Positions 29,998 to 40,014 of a stretch of 64,000 bases of DNA are shown piece after piece. A model generated the notes under the pieces. It ran no database searches. It was not told where the DNA came from and saw only the letters and a list, made by a program, of their open reading frames with translations. The translations under genes and the position numbers were made by a program. Numbering within the stretch: the first letter of the stretch is position 1; every line of letters starts with the position of its first letter. This stretch comes from Emiliania huxleyi CCMP1516 (Eukaryota > Haptophyta > Isochrysidales > Noelaerhabdaceae): positions 76,986-140,985 of the forward strand of contig NW_005200951.1 of NCBI RefSeq assembly GCF_000372725.1, written 5' to 3'.

Positions 29998-30515
29998 TCC
30001 TCGCGCCTTGCCTCCGCCGCCGCCGCCTCCTCGCGCCTTGCCTCCGTCACCGCCGCCCTCCATCTCGCAGCGGCGCGTCCCTCTGATGGCGCGGGCTCCT
30101 CGCTCGTTGGCGCCTCGCCGCCGCCCCCCCTCTCGCCGCCGCTCCGCTCGTGGCCGCCCCATCCCCTGTCAATCCCGCCGCCTCCCCTGTCAATCCCCCG
30201 CACCACCGCCGCCACCGCCTCGCGCGTTTAGCGGGGGGTCAAAACTCAAAAGGAGGACAGCCTACAAAGAAAAGAAACGCAAGGTCGAAGGTGCCACCTT
30301 ATCAACCACAACGCAAAAGGCCCGCGCGTGCCGCGCGGGCCCGGCGAGCGACTAGCGAGCCAGCCTGCTAGTACATAAAAGAATTTCACGAAAAAACTCC
30401 CTCGTAAACATACTCCCTCCAAAACACATTTACTCCACGGCGGTACTTTCCAGAAACTACCGGAACCAACTTCCGTGCAGAAGCGGTGCTCGCCCGGAGC
30501 CATCACCAAAGGCGC
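28988..30515. other. Low-confidence region with a CCG array, no gene assigned
   Basis: Two overlapping + frames (29238-29759 and 29465-30355) are long mainly because of biased composition and the CCG array; neither has a domain. A 10-bp perfect stem (GGCCCGCGCG/CGCGCGGGCC, 30320-30342) lies near its end. Confidence 0.5.
29893..29997. repeat. CCG trinucleotide repeat, about 35 units
   Basis: Essentially uninterrupted CCG/GCC run, followed by two CCTCCTCGCGCCTTGCCTCC copies. It generates poly-Pro, poly-Ala and poly-Gly frames with no other coding evidence. Confidence 0.98.
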
Positions 30516-31943
30516 ATGCTGCTCATCGTTTCCTCCCTTGTGACCGTGACCGCAAGTAGCAGACAATCGAAGGCGCCATTGCTTCATGCGTCGAATTTAT
30601 CGCTTGTGAGAAGGAGGCGCACTTTCGAGCAACTTGCATGCTTCGAGTGCACGGACGAGCGCAACAACTACATGCAGAGCAACGACTTGGTCTGTGGCCA
30701 GTATCCCTATGCATACGAGAAGCTCTGCAAGCACAATGAAAACTGGGCGAAGCAGAAGTTCTGCCAGCGCTCGTGCTATGCGAACGGAGCGGGCTACGAC
30801 GGCGACGTGTGCTGCGCCGCGCCGCCTCCACCCACGCCGTTGCCTTCCTGCAAGGACGTGACCGACAAGCAGAGTTGCAAAGCCACTAGCGGATGCAAGT
30901 GGAGCAGCACGAAGGAGAAGTGCAAGGCTGCAGCGCCGCCTCCACCCATGCCGTTGCCGCCTCCCACGGCCTGCACAGAGTGCACGGATGAGCGGAACAA
31001 CTACATGCAGAGCAACGACTTGGTCTGTGGCCAGTATCCCTATGCATACGAGAAGCTCTGCAAGCACAACGAAAACTGGGCGAAGCAGAAGTTCTGCCAG
31101 CGCTCGTGCTATGCGAACGGAGCGGGCTACGACGGCGACGTTTGCTGCGCCGCGCCGCCTCCCACGGCCTGCACAGAGTGCACGGACGAGCGGAACAACT
31201 ACATGCAGAGCAACGACTTGGTCTGTGGCCAGTATCCCTATGCATACGAGAAGCTCTGCAAGCACAACGAAAACTGGGCGAAGCAGAAGTTCTGCCAGCG
31301 CTCGTGCTATGCGAACGGAGCGGGCTACGACGGCGACGTTTGCTGCGCCGCGCCGCCTCCCACGGCCTGCACAGAGTGCACGGATGAGCGGAACAACTAC
31401 ATGCAGAGCAACGACTTGGTCTGTGGCCAGTATCCCTATGCATACGAGAAGCTCTGCAAGCACAACGAAAACTGGGCGAAGCAGAAGTTCTGCCAGCGCT
31501 CGTGCTATGCGAACGGAGCGGGCTACGACGGCGACGTGTGCTGCGCCGCGCCGCCTCCCACGCCCTGCACAGAGTGCACGGACGAGCGGAACAACTACAT
31601 GCAGAGCAACGACTTGGTCTGTGGCCAGTATCCCTATGCATACGAGAAGCTCTGCAAGCACAACGAAAACTGGGCGAAGCAGAAGTTCTGCCAGCGCTCG
31701 TGCTATGCGAACAGAGCGGGCTACGACGGCGACATGTGCTGTGCGAGAGCACTCGCGCCGCCGCCACCAAGGGCTCTGCAGCCGCCGAGACCGCTGCCCC
31801 TGCCTCCCATGCCACCGAGACAGCCTCGATCCTTTCTTTCGCCCAGCCCTCTGCCTCCGCTGCCACCCAGGCAGCCTCGCAGGTTCTTCCCAGCGGGCCC
31901 ATCGTCTCCGCCGCGACGCCCACGCGTCTCGAACCTTCTCTGA
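30516..31943 (+). CDS. Secreted Cys-rich repeat protein with five near-identical domains
   Basis: Intronless, about 475 aa from ATG 30516. MLLIVSSLVTVTASS looks like a signal peptide. A domain of about 57 residues (CTDERNNYMQSNDLVCGQYP, LCKHNENWAKQKFCQRSCYA, YDGDVCC) is repeated five times, joined by APPPT linkers. The last four copies start at 30972, 31170, 31368 and 31566, an exact 198-bp period, almost identical in DNA. A different small motif (SCKDVTDKQSCKATSGCKW) lies between copies 1 and 2. The Cys pattern recalls ShK-like toxin/matrix domains. The Pro-rich C-terminus (30 or more Pro) suggests cell-wall or matrix association. The second Cys-rich secreted gene in the window is at 46297. 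Confidence 0.8.
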   Translation: MLLIVSSLVTVTASSRQSKAPLLHASNLSLVRRRRTFEQLACFECTDERNNYMQSNDLVCGQYPYAYEKLCKHNENWAKQKFCQRSCYANGAGYDGDVCCAAPPPPTPLPSCKDVTDKQSCKATSGCKWSSTKEKCKAAAPPPPMPLPPPTACTECTDERNNYMQSNDLVCGQYPYAYEKLCKHNENWAKQKFCQRSCYANGAGYDGDVCCAAPPPTACTECTDERNNYMQSNDLVCGQYPYAYEKLCKHNENWAKQKFCQRSCYANGAGYDGDVCCAAPPPTACTECTDERNNYMQSNDLVCGQYPYAYEKLCKHNENWAKQKFCQRSCYANGAGYDGDVCCAAPPPTPCTECTDERNNYMQSNDLVCGQYPYAYEKLCKHNENWAKQKFCQRSCYANRAGYDGDMCCARALAPPPPRALQPPRPLPLPPMPPRQPRSFLSPSPLPPLPPRQPRRFFPAGPSSPPRRPRVSNLL

Positions 31944-32807
31944 CTGCAATTTGCTTACTACCGTGGCGTCTCGCTTGTCGCTAGACCCCTAGCCTGCTCT
32001 ACACCGGCGCAGGCTCGCGCTCATTCAAGGCGCGCGATGAACTTTGAAGCTCGGGCAACGCGGAGTGGCAGTGGCACTTTGTCGCGCTGGGCATGAATGG
32101 GCGCAACCCTGAACGCGAAAGCCTAATCCCTCAGACCGATTATGTACATATGTTGTACCCAAAAGAAAACCCTCCAAGGAAACGTAGAGCCCGTGGCGCT
32201 CGCATGCCTTGCTGCTGTGAGGCCAGGGCGCCACCGCCAGGCCGCGTCTCTTCCGTCTCGGTGCACCTGACACAATAGTGCTCAATGAAAAAGAATTTTA
32301 CATGAAAAAGAAGGTACAAATAAAGTGTTCGCGAGCGGGTGCATGAAAAACTGGGAAGGGACATGCCCCCCCCTCTCGCAGGGCAGAAGACGGGGAGGCG
32401 GAGCAAACGCGGAGGGCGAGACGAGGGAGGGAGCAGGACTTTGCGCGGAGATCAGTGCAGGAGGATGTACGAAGAGATTAGGAGGAGGCTGCGCTGCGCA
32501 AGCACGGGCGGGAGGGGTTTCTCCTGCGGAGTCGTGCGTGCGCGGGGCTCCTCTTTGCGAATACTCCCTACATACATCTCGTACCCGTTCTACCAGAGAA
32601 TAGGAGCAGCAGGAACCCGAGGGACCATGTGGAAGACGGCTAGAGCCGTAGTGCTAGTCCCCCGGGAGGACGACCCCGGCTAGTCGCCGACCACACCCAC
32701 AAAGAACCCTGCACAAAGATCGCACGGGCAGGGACCTGTTCCTTTTTATCCATAGCTCACACGTCACAGAAGAGAGCTGTCCGTGATTATTTATTTTATT
32801 ACCCTTC
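31944..32807. other. Intergenic, no gene seen
   Basis: Moderate GC, with scattered AT-rich stretches (for example 32270-32340). No frame shows family signals. Confidence 0.5.
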
Positions 32808-33463
32808 TCACATCTCACCCTGGTAGCCGACCCTTGCCGCGACGCCGGCTGTCGCCACACGCCAGACAAACACATCGCCGTGCCCGCTGTCAGGAGGACA
32901 CTCTCCTGCCCTCTCCTGCTCGAGCTCTGGCGCGCCGTACCGCCCTCTCGCCTCCGCCAGCCACGCCTCCCATGCGCCCTGCTTGCCGATCACAAACAAC
33001 GTGTCGGTTTGGCCGAGATTCGTCGAGATTCACCCAAATTCGCCTAGATTCGCCTGTTCGCGCAGCACAAAGTCGACGCTCGCCAGAGCGCCTCTGTTCG
33101 GCGGCGAGGAGAGCAGAGCCTCGAACGCGCCGAAGGCGGCCGACGCGGCGTGGCGGGGCGGCCAACCGTTGACGCCGCAGCCGATCGAGGGGAGGGCGAG
33201 GCTCCCTGCGTGCGCCTAGAAACGAAGGGTGTGAAGCATAGAGAAGAAGGGCGTGAACCAGAGCGGAGGGCGAGGCTCCCTGCGGCGCGCCTCGGCGGCG
33301 GCGTGCAGGGCGGCGTGGTAGGTCTGCTCTAGCAAGCGGCGGCCCTCCCGGCGCGGGCCTGAGGGAGGGGGGAGCTCACTTTAACGGCTGGGCTGCCCAG
33401 CAGCGGGCCGCGACCCTCCCGCCTCACACCCCCGTGCCGCCCGTCTGGCGCGACGGCGTGGAC
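32808..33463 (-). CDS. Macro-domain protein fragment (C-terminal half)
   Basis: Exons on the minus strand give VHAVAPDGRHG, then PRREGRRLLEQTYHAALHAA, AGSLALPSIGCGVNGWPP, RHAASAAFGAFEALL, VDFVLREQ and TLFVIGKQGAWEAWLAEARG to a stop at 32808. This is the second half of an ADP-ribose-binding macro domain. Introns 33429-33359 (GT) and 33290-33216 (GC) are each bounded by exon duplicates. Between VDFVLREQ and TLFVIGK a short GAATCTCGG-type repeat (about 33010-33055) carries an in-frame TGA and has no usable AG at its end. The first half of the domain (the AxNAAN region) is not found to the right, where DR1 copy C sits. The gene is probably truncated or mis-assembled. Confidence 0.6.
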
Positions 33464-33589
33464 CTGTTCACAGCCGGTCCGCTGTGAGGAGATGCGTTCA
33501 AATCGGCGAGGGCGGTCGAGTGCACGGAGCTAAGTGCCTCGCCGTCCTCGCGGGAGTCGCTTAGGCGGCTCCCGTGGTGTACCTGTGTT

Positions 33590-33790
33590 AGTGCCAGTGC
33601 GCGCCAGTCCCGTGCCCAGTGTAAAAGAAAGAGAACAGACAACCCAGTGTAAAAGAAAGAAAGAGAAAACAGACAACCCAAGGGAGGGATGGGAGGACGG
33701 CACGCCGCCACCACACAGGGATTTTAAGGAGAGGTGTGTGGTGCGCTAGCCGTCGCCCACCCTAGGGAGTCCGCCTCTTCCTATCTACAA
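33590..33790 (+). repeat. Dispersed repeat family DR1, copy C
   Basis: GTGTAAAAGAAAGA units then CCCAAGGGAGGGATGGGAGG, CGCCACCACACAGGG, ATTTTAAGGAGAGG and CTAGCCGTCGCCCACCC. It ends differently from copies A and B (TATCTACAACCC). It lies between the macro fragment and the next gene. Confidence 0.8.
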
Positions 33791-33911
33791 CCCAGTGTTG
33801 TGCGAGCGAGTATCGCAAAATTCTTTTTCTCGGGTACTGAGTACGCGCCTAGTATGCCTGCGCGCCAGTGCGCTGCCAGTCCCGTCGTTACAGTGTCGTT
33901 ACCCACCAGCC

Positions 33912-36900
33912 ATGCGCGCCTCTGGTCGGGGCGCTCGTGGCCGCGGCGCCGGCCGTGGCAGTGCCAACGGTCACGCCGCTGCACGGCAGCTCAACGCGGA
34001 GCTTGCTCGTGGCGACGCTTCCGCCATCCGCTCTCTCGTCCGCTCGCGGTGTGCAGAGTTCAACTCGGTCAACTGCGCGACCGCGCTGCACCGGCTCGCC
34101 AAGGCTGCGCCGGCTAGCGCTCGGCTCGGCGGCAGTGACGCGCACTGGAAGCGCTCGTGGGCGGCCGCGGCCAAGGCTGCGGGCGGGGAGCCATCATCGG
34201 CCGAGGCGGCTGAGGCGGCCGAGGCGGCGGCTCTCCTGCGAGAGCGGACGGCGGCGGTGCTCGCGTCGAGCGAGGAGGTTAGCGCGCGCTCGCTGACCAG
34301 CATAGCGTGGGCTGTCGGCCGACTCAGCGGCGGCGCCGGCAAAGACGGCGGTGGGTCGGCCGCCACGCTGTCGCCATTGCTCGACGCGATCGCAGCTCGG
34401 GCGCGGGCGCTGCTGGCGTCGGGCGCGCTCGACGCGTACGGCGTGGCCAACGTCGCGTGGGCGATCGCGAGCCTGCACGCCGCGGCCGCGGCCGCGTCCT
34501 CGGAGACGGTCGAGGCAAACTTGCCCTAGATGTGGAGACTACCGATCCGGCACTCGGAGCAGCTCTCGAGAGGACGCGTGTTGAACGGTCGGGGCTCCGC
34601 ACCCCCGGTGAAGAGAGGCGATCCATGCTCAATTGATCAGCACGGATCGAGTTGCTACGCTCTGACTGGCGAATTGACCGCTGCTCCATGACTTCGCACG
34701 TGTTGAACGGCTAGGCGCCGCACCCCGCGTTGCTCGACGAGCTCGCGACCTTCGCCGCCGCCACGCCAGACGCCTTCAACGCACAGGAGGCGACCAACCT
34801 GCTCTGGGCGTTCGCGACGCTCGGCCGTCGGTGAGATGCGCCGAGATGCGCCGAGAGCCGCCGAGATCCAACGAGATCCGACGAGATCCAACGAGATCCG
34901 ACCCGCCGAGAGCCCCAGCCCTCAAACTCGAAGCCCTGGAAGGCAACCCCCCGAGAGCGGCGGACAGGCACGGGCCGCTCTTCGAGGCGCTCTCCGCCTC
35001 GGCGGCGCGCCGCATGGGCGACTACTCCACGCCGCAGGGACGGTCCCATCGGCTCGGTACTAACTAGCGAGCCGGACGTCCGCTCGCAGGCGACTTCACG
35101 CCGCAGGGCCTGTCTCAGACGCTGTGGGCGTGCGCCAAGTGCGGCGTGCGCAAGAACGAGCTTCTGCTCGCTGCCGCCTCGGCCGCCGCGCCGCAGCTGT
35201 CGAGGTGCGACGCGCAGTCCGCTTGTGACTCAACCAGCGAGATGTGGATGAGTGATGTGTGACTGAACAGGTACGACGCCCAGTCCGTCGCAACGCTGGC
35301 GTGGTCCTTCGCCTCCCTCGACACCGAGCACGCGCCGCTAGATGTCTCGGCCACACCTCGGCCACACCTCGGCCACACCTCGGCCACACCTCGGCCACAC
35401 CTCGGCCGCACCTCGGCCATACTTCGGCCACACCTCGGCCACACTTCGGCCATACCTCGGCCATACCTCGGCCATATCTACCTCGACGTTCGGCTGCACT
35501 CGTAGTGACACGGTGCTACTCACGCCGGGAGGGTGGGGCGTTCCTCGCGTAGTCACGGGCCGCGGCTCACCACAGCTCACCCACTCATCAACGACTCCCA
35601 ACGACCCAATGAGTGTGGCTTACAACGAGCCGCTCGCTACCAGGCACGGGCCACTGCTGCGCGCCGTCTGTGCCGAGGCGGTCTCACGGCCCGCGGACTT
35701 CGACGCCGCCTCCGCCTCGCAGCTGCTCTGGGCCCCCTCGCCGGTGTGGGACGGCCAGACGAGGTGCGGATGAGCTGATCCTCCGCGCGACTCCCTATAG
35801 GCCCTCTCGCGGCTGCGCGACGGCGTCTCGCCACTGGCGGTGCGGGCGATGGCGGCGCGGCTGCGCGAGGTTGCAACCTCGGGCTTGCAGGCCACTGATG
35901 AGGAACAGCAACAACGTATATGGATCGTTCATTGAGGCTGCAACCTCGGGGCTGCAGGCGCAGCAGCTGCTGTACGCCCTCGGGGCTCTCGCGAAGATGC
36001 CGGCCGACAGCGCGGAGGGGCGCGAGGGCGGCGGCGGCGGCGGCGGAGGTGGAAACGAAGCGCCTGCGCTCGCGGCGATGCTGTGCGGCGCTGCGGCCGA
36101 CGCGGCGCCCCACTCTGCCCGCACACAAGCTCGGCACCGCGCTCCTTCTTTTTCACGCCGCGCTCTTTCTCTTTCAGGCGCCCACTCTGACCGCGAACAA
36201 GCTCGGCATCGCCGCGTGGGCGCTCGCCCGCCCCGCGGTGCTCCTGCAGGTGCACTCTCATCTTGCCTCTTCGAACCTCGGCGAACCTCGGCGAACCTCG
36301 GCGAACCGTTGCTAGGTGCCCTCCTCTGTCGCGGCGCGATGGGAGGCGGCGTTGCGCGCGCGTGCGGTGCAGGTGAGAGAGCACTTGCACTGGCGAACCG
36401 TCGGGCACATCGAGCTCGGTCTGCGCACGCTCTCCGGGCCGGCAGCTTCGGAACCTTCTCGCAACCGTCGCGGAGCCCTCTCGGACCCCTCCGCATAGGT
36501 CTGCGCACGCTCGCCGGCCGGGAGGGGTGGCCGCCATCGCGCGAGCGGGAGCCGCTGACGCGTTGCCTCACGGCGGCGGCGGCGCGCGGCGTGGCGGGTC
36601 GCATCGACTTTCCAGGCGCTCTCTAGGAGCCTTCCAGGAACTGTCTCCGTAGGCGCGCGGCGTGGCGGTCGCGTCGGAGCGGTCCACGCGGCTAAATGGC
36701 GCGCCCGCCGCGCTGCTGCTTCGTCTCTCGCCGTGGGCGGCGGCCGCGGGCCGCAAAGGCCGCGGCGCGCCCGTCCTGCTCACCGGCCTCGACGCGTCCC
36801 TGCGCTTTCTCCGAACCTTCTCGGAACTGTCCTCCAGGCGCGCCCTTGCTGATCGCCGGCTTCGACCCCGACAGCGGCCTCGACGCGGCGCTCTGCGCAG

Positions 36901-38213
36901 CCGGCTACACGCCAGTCCACTGGCGGCGCTTCGCCGCCACCGCGTCCGACGCCGCCGCCGCTCCGTGGCCGCCACCCGCCGAGCACGGCGCTCCGCGGGC
37001 TGCGGCGAGATGACTCGAGATCAGCCGAGCTCAGCCGAGACGACCCGAGATTAGGCGCTCCGTACGCGGGGTGCGTGGCGCGGTGGCCGTGGTACGCGGC
37101 GGGTGATGCGGCGGCGATGCTACTGCACGCCGTCGCGTCGGTGCTGCCTCGAGGCGCGCCGCTTTGGGTGGCGGGCAACGCGGACGAGGGCGCCGAGGGC
37201 GCGGCGGGAGCACTCGCGCAGAGCGTCGGCCCGGCCACCTTGCTGTCTTCCAAGGACGGGGCGGTGGTGTGGGGCTCGGAGCGCGCGGCCGCCGGCGCCG
37301 CCGCAGCGGCCAGCCCGCGCGGTGCGTTTGACGGCTGGCGGGGCGAGGCGGCGGTGCGGCTGCTTGGCGGACCGGAGGAGGGGCGGGACTGGCGCGTCTT
37401 TCACAATGATTTCTTCATGGCTGATGATTGAGGCGGAGACAATAGGAGGGGCGGGCGTGGCGCGTCTTCCCGGGCCTCTTCGCTGGCGGCGGGCTCGACA
37501 TCATGACGAGCGCGATGCTGGCCGCGCTGCCGCCGCTCCCGCGGAGGCGTGCGCGCGTGCTGGACGCATGCTGCGGCTCGGGCGTGATCGGCGCTGCGCT
37601 CCTGCAGCGCGACTCGTCCCTCCGCCTGCACTTGCTCGACGCCGACGCGGTCGCGGTCGCCGCGGCGGCGGAGAACGTGCCGCAGGCGCGCCGCCTCCTC
37701 CTCTGCTCCGGCTGGCCCGACGAGGCGGCCGCGTTCCCGCGCCGCGCCGCCGCTGGCCGCAGGCCTGCCCGGTACGATTGGATCGTCTCGAACCCTCCGG
37801 TTCACAGAGGGCAGCCCGACTGCTTCGACGTCCTCGTCCAGCTCATCCGCGGCGCCCGCCGCCGGCTCCGCCCGCTCGGCGTCCTCTGGCTGGTGGCGCA
37901 GGAGCAGGTGCTCGTGGGGCGGCTGATCACCCGAGCAGTAGCCATCGATCACGACTGATTCGTCGCTCCTTCTTGCTCACAGGTGCCCGTGGGGCGGCTG
38001 CTCGCGCTGCACGGCTCCTTCGAGTGGGTCAAGGCGGACGTGTCGGAGGACGGCCGTTTCGTCACGTGGAGCGCGGGAGGCCGCGCCGCCGGGCCACGGC
38101 TCGCGGCGCCCGACGGACGGCTGCGCAAGCGGGCGGAGGAGTGGCTGGCGGCTGAAGCCGAGCCTGAAGGCGCGCGGGCAGGCGATCAGCCGCGAAAGAG
38201 GCAGCGTGTGTGA
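33912..38213 (+). CDS. HPR/FASTK-type helical-repeat protein with RsmC-like methyltransferase region
   Basis: From ATG 33912: Arg/Gly-rich leader, then helical hairpin repeats with SLTSIAWAVGRL, GVANVAWAIASL, EATNLLWAFATLG, LSQTLWACAKCG, SVATLAWSFASLD, ASQLLWA, QQLLYALGALAKM and NKLGIAAWALARP. These are heptatricopeptide/FASTK-like repeats of organelle RNA-binding proteins. Exons from about 36650 give APLLIAGFDPDSG, GGGLDIMTSAMLAAL, VLDACCGSGVIGAALL (SAM site) and DWIVSNPPVHRG (NPP catalytic motif), as in RsmC-type 16S rRNA guanine-N2 methyltransferases. The stop is at 38213. Introns 36105-36177, 36419-36498, 36582-36652, 36765-36837, 36988-37054, 37378-37445 and 37908-37982 have duplicated borders. 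Whether this is one fused gene or two adjacent genes is unproven; exon frames join without a stop. Confidence 0.68.
34840..34910. repeat. Intronic CCGAGATnC repeat
   Basis: Units GAGATGCGCC, GAGAGCCGCC and GAGATCCAAC/GAGATCCGAC follow the LLWAFATLGR exon of the helical-repeat gene. Confidence 0.85.
35340..35480. repeat. Intronic CTCGGCCACAC array
   Basis: About 12 units of CTCGGCCACAC or CTCGGCCATAC lie in the intron after the SVATLAWSFASLD exon. Confidence 0.92.
36268..36312. repeat. Intronic CGAACCTCGG repeat
   Basis: Four units of CGAACCTCGG lie in the intron after the ALARPAVLLQ exon, again with the CTCGG core. Confidence 0.85.
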
Positions 38214-40000
38214 TTTTTGATATTCGACGCGTGTAAAACTGCGGCGTGTGGGACGGCGTCTGTCCGTCTGAGACGGCGTGGAGAGTAAAAGGCGGCCTTG
38301 CTATCTCGCTTAGTGTAAGTGACAACCGCCACGATTGCCTCGCCGAGTTCGGCCAGGTGACGCGACAACTTTGCTGCGCTACATGGGCCGTCGCGCCGCC
38401 ACCGCTCCTCGTCCTGGTGTTGGGCGGCGTTTCGCCACACGCGCAGCGCCTGCAGCTGGCTCCGCACCCCCTCTGGCAGGCCGCACTTCCGCGCCCAGAA
38501 GTCAATGCGCTCGTGCTCGGTCAGAGCGCGCGGTGGAACGGGGGCGCCGGACCTCGCGTAGTGCTCCTCGAGCTGGCCCATGCAGTGCCGAAATGCCTCC
38601 GCCGCGTTTCTCTTGAGCGACTCGGCGCCGGCCCTCGCCTCTGTGCGCCGCATGCCGCGCACCTGCGCCGAGAGCGGCGTCGGCTCGTACGCCGCTGCGG
38701 ATCGCTCGCTGGGAGCAGCCTCGTCCGCCGGTCTCCGGGTGCAAGCCCCCGCCGCGGTGGAGAGCAGCGACTGGAGCGTCAGCAGCGCTGCGGGCAGCGT
38801 GGGTCGGTTGCGCAGGCTGTCGTGGCAGAGGCTCTTCTGACCGTCTCCCGCCTTGGCGAGGTCCTTGACTGCGCGCGCCGCGTCGGCAGTCCACCCCGCA
38901 GCCACGTCCGAGATCTTCGTCGCGTCGATGTTGGTCCAGAGTTCATCGAACTCGTCCTCGCACCGGTCGGTGAGCTGCACCTCGGAGCGGTTGGTGAGGC
39001 AGACAAGGAGGGTGACGCCGATCGCGTAGCCGTCCGTCTTTGGCGAGTACTCGCCTCCCTTGGTGATGGAGGGGCAGAGGTAGCCCGTGGTCATATAGAG
39101 AGCGGTCGAGCGGCAGCGGACGGAGGCGTCCGGACGCTGGTCCTTCGCGAAGCCCGTATCAGCAAGAACGGCGGTCAGGTTCTCGTCGAGCAGGATGTTG
39201 TCCGGCTTGACGTCGCGGTGCACGATGTCCTTCGAGTGGAGGTAGACGAGCGCCTCGGTCGCCTCGCACACAATGCGAACGCGCTGCCGCCACGTCAGCG
39301 GCCACGGCGGCTCTGCCATGCCCAACCGCCGGAGCTGCGCAGCGCGGTCGGGATCCGAGATGCGCAGCCGCGCCTCGAGCGAGCCGCCGCGCATCAGCGG
39401 CGAGAGGAGGCAGACGCCGTCGGGCGAGAGGCAGTAGCCGAGCAGCGGCAGCAGGTGCGGGTGGCTCACCGCCTTCAGAAGCTTCACTTCGAGCTCCGCC
39501 CGCGACAAGCCGCCGGACTGGCCCGACTTTGCCCGCTTGACGACGAGCGGCAAGTGGCGCAGCTGCGGAGGCGCGGAGAGGGAGAGGTGGAGGTCGGCCG
39601 ACGCCTCGTAGACATGGCTGAAGCCGCCGCTGCCAATCAGCTTTCCCTCTGCAAACCCGTCGGTCGCCGCGGTGAGGTCCGACAAGGCTATCTCGACGGG
39701 CCGAGCAATAGCCGCCTCGTCCGCCTCCTTGGCAGCGACAGACAGCAGATCCAGCCGCGACTCTGCCGCGCTCACCTCCTCGTCCAGCGCAGGCAGCGCG
39801 CCCACGTGCGACCTGGCGGCGGCGATGCCCGCTCGGAGCGCGGAGGGGCTGTCCGCGGTGTCGAGCGACTTGAGCGCGCCCATCGCCGCGCCATGCGCCT
39901 TGCGCATCCGCTGGCTGTCCCGCCTCCGCGCCTCCTTGAGCTTGTCGCGCACGCGCCTTGCCTCCGTCAGCACGGCCGGGCTTGCGAGGCCGCTGTACAC
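38186..40000 (-). CDS. Pelle/IRAK/RLK-like protein kinase
   Basis: Uninterrupted frame with a helical N-terminal region (VLTEARRVRDKLKEARRR) and a full kinase domain: Gly loop IGSGGFSHVYEA, Lys in LVVKRAKSG, HRDVKPDNILLDE catalytic loop, LADTGFAKD in place of DFG, GYLCPS, and YAIGVTLLVCLTNR. This matches the TKL/Pelle group (plant receptor-like cytoplasmic kinases, IRAKs). The DFG Phe is Thr; Asp and Gly are kept, so activity is plausible. The C-terminus (RALTEHERIDFWARKCGL, LQALRVWRNAAQHQDEERW) is a helical HEPN-like tail found in algal proteins. The 5' limit is unclear: it abuts the ankyrin frame upstream and may be fused to it. The 3' end overlaps the methyltransferase 3' end by 28 bp. Confidence 0.78.
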   Translation of the reverse strand: MYSGLASPAVLTEARRVRDKLKEARRRDSQRMRKAHGAAMGALKSLDTADSPSALRAGIAAARSHVGALPALDEEVSAAESRLDLLSVAAKEADEAAIARPVEIALSDLTAATDGFAEGKLIGSGGFSHVYEASADLHLSLSAPPQLRHLPLVVKRAKSGQSGGLSRAELEVKLLKAVSHPHLLPLLGYCLSPDGVCLLSPLMRGGSLEARLRISDPDRAAQLRRLGMAEPPWPLTWRQRVRIVCEATEALVYLHSKDIVHRDVKPDNILLDENLTAVLADTGFAKDQRPDASVRCRSTALYMTTGYLCPSITKGGEYSPKTDGYAIGVTLLVCLTNRSEVQLTDRCEDEFDELWTNIDATKISDVAAGWTADAARAVKDLAKAGDGQKSLCHDSLRNRPTLPAALLTLQSLLSTAAGACTRRPADEAAPSERSAAAYEPTPLSAQVRGMRRTEARAGAESLKRNAAEAFRHCMGQLEEHYARSGAPVPPRALTEHERIDFWARKCGLPEGVRSQLQALRVWRNAAQHQDEERWRRDGPCSAAKLSRHLAELGEAIVAVVTYTKRDSKAAFYSPRRLRRTDAVPHAAVLHASNIKNHTRCLFRG

Positions 40001-40014
40001 CTCCAATGCGCTCG

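Noticed and set aside
30320-30342. GC hairpin as a bacterial-type terminator
   Set aside because: No T tract and a eukaryotic context; noted only as a hairpin.
29465-30355. 296-aa ORF with a long poly-Pro tract (and Ala/Gly versions in other frames)
   Set aside because: Length comes from the CCG repeat; no domain, and all three + frames look equally good.
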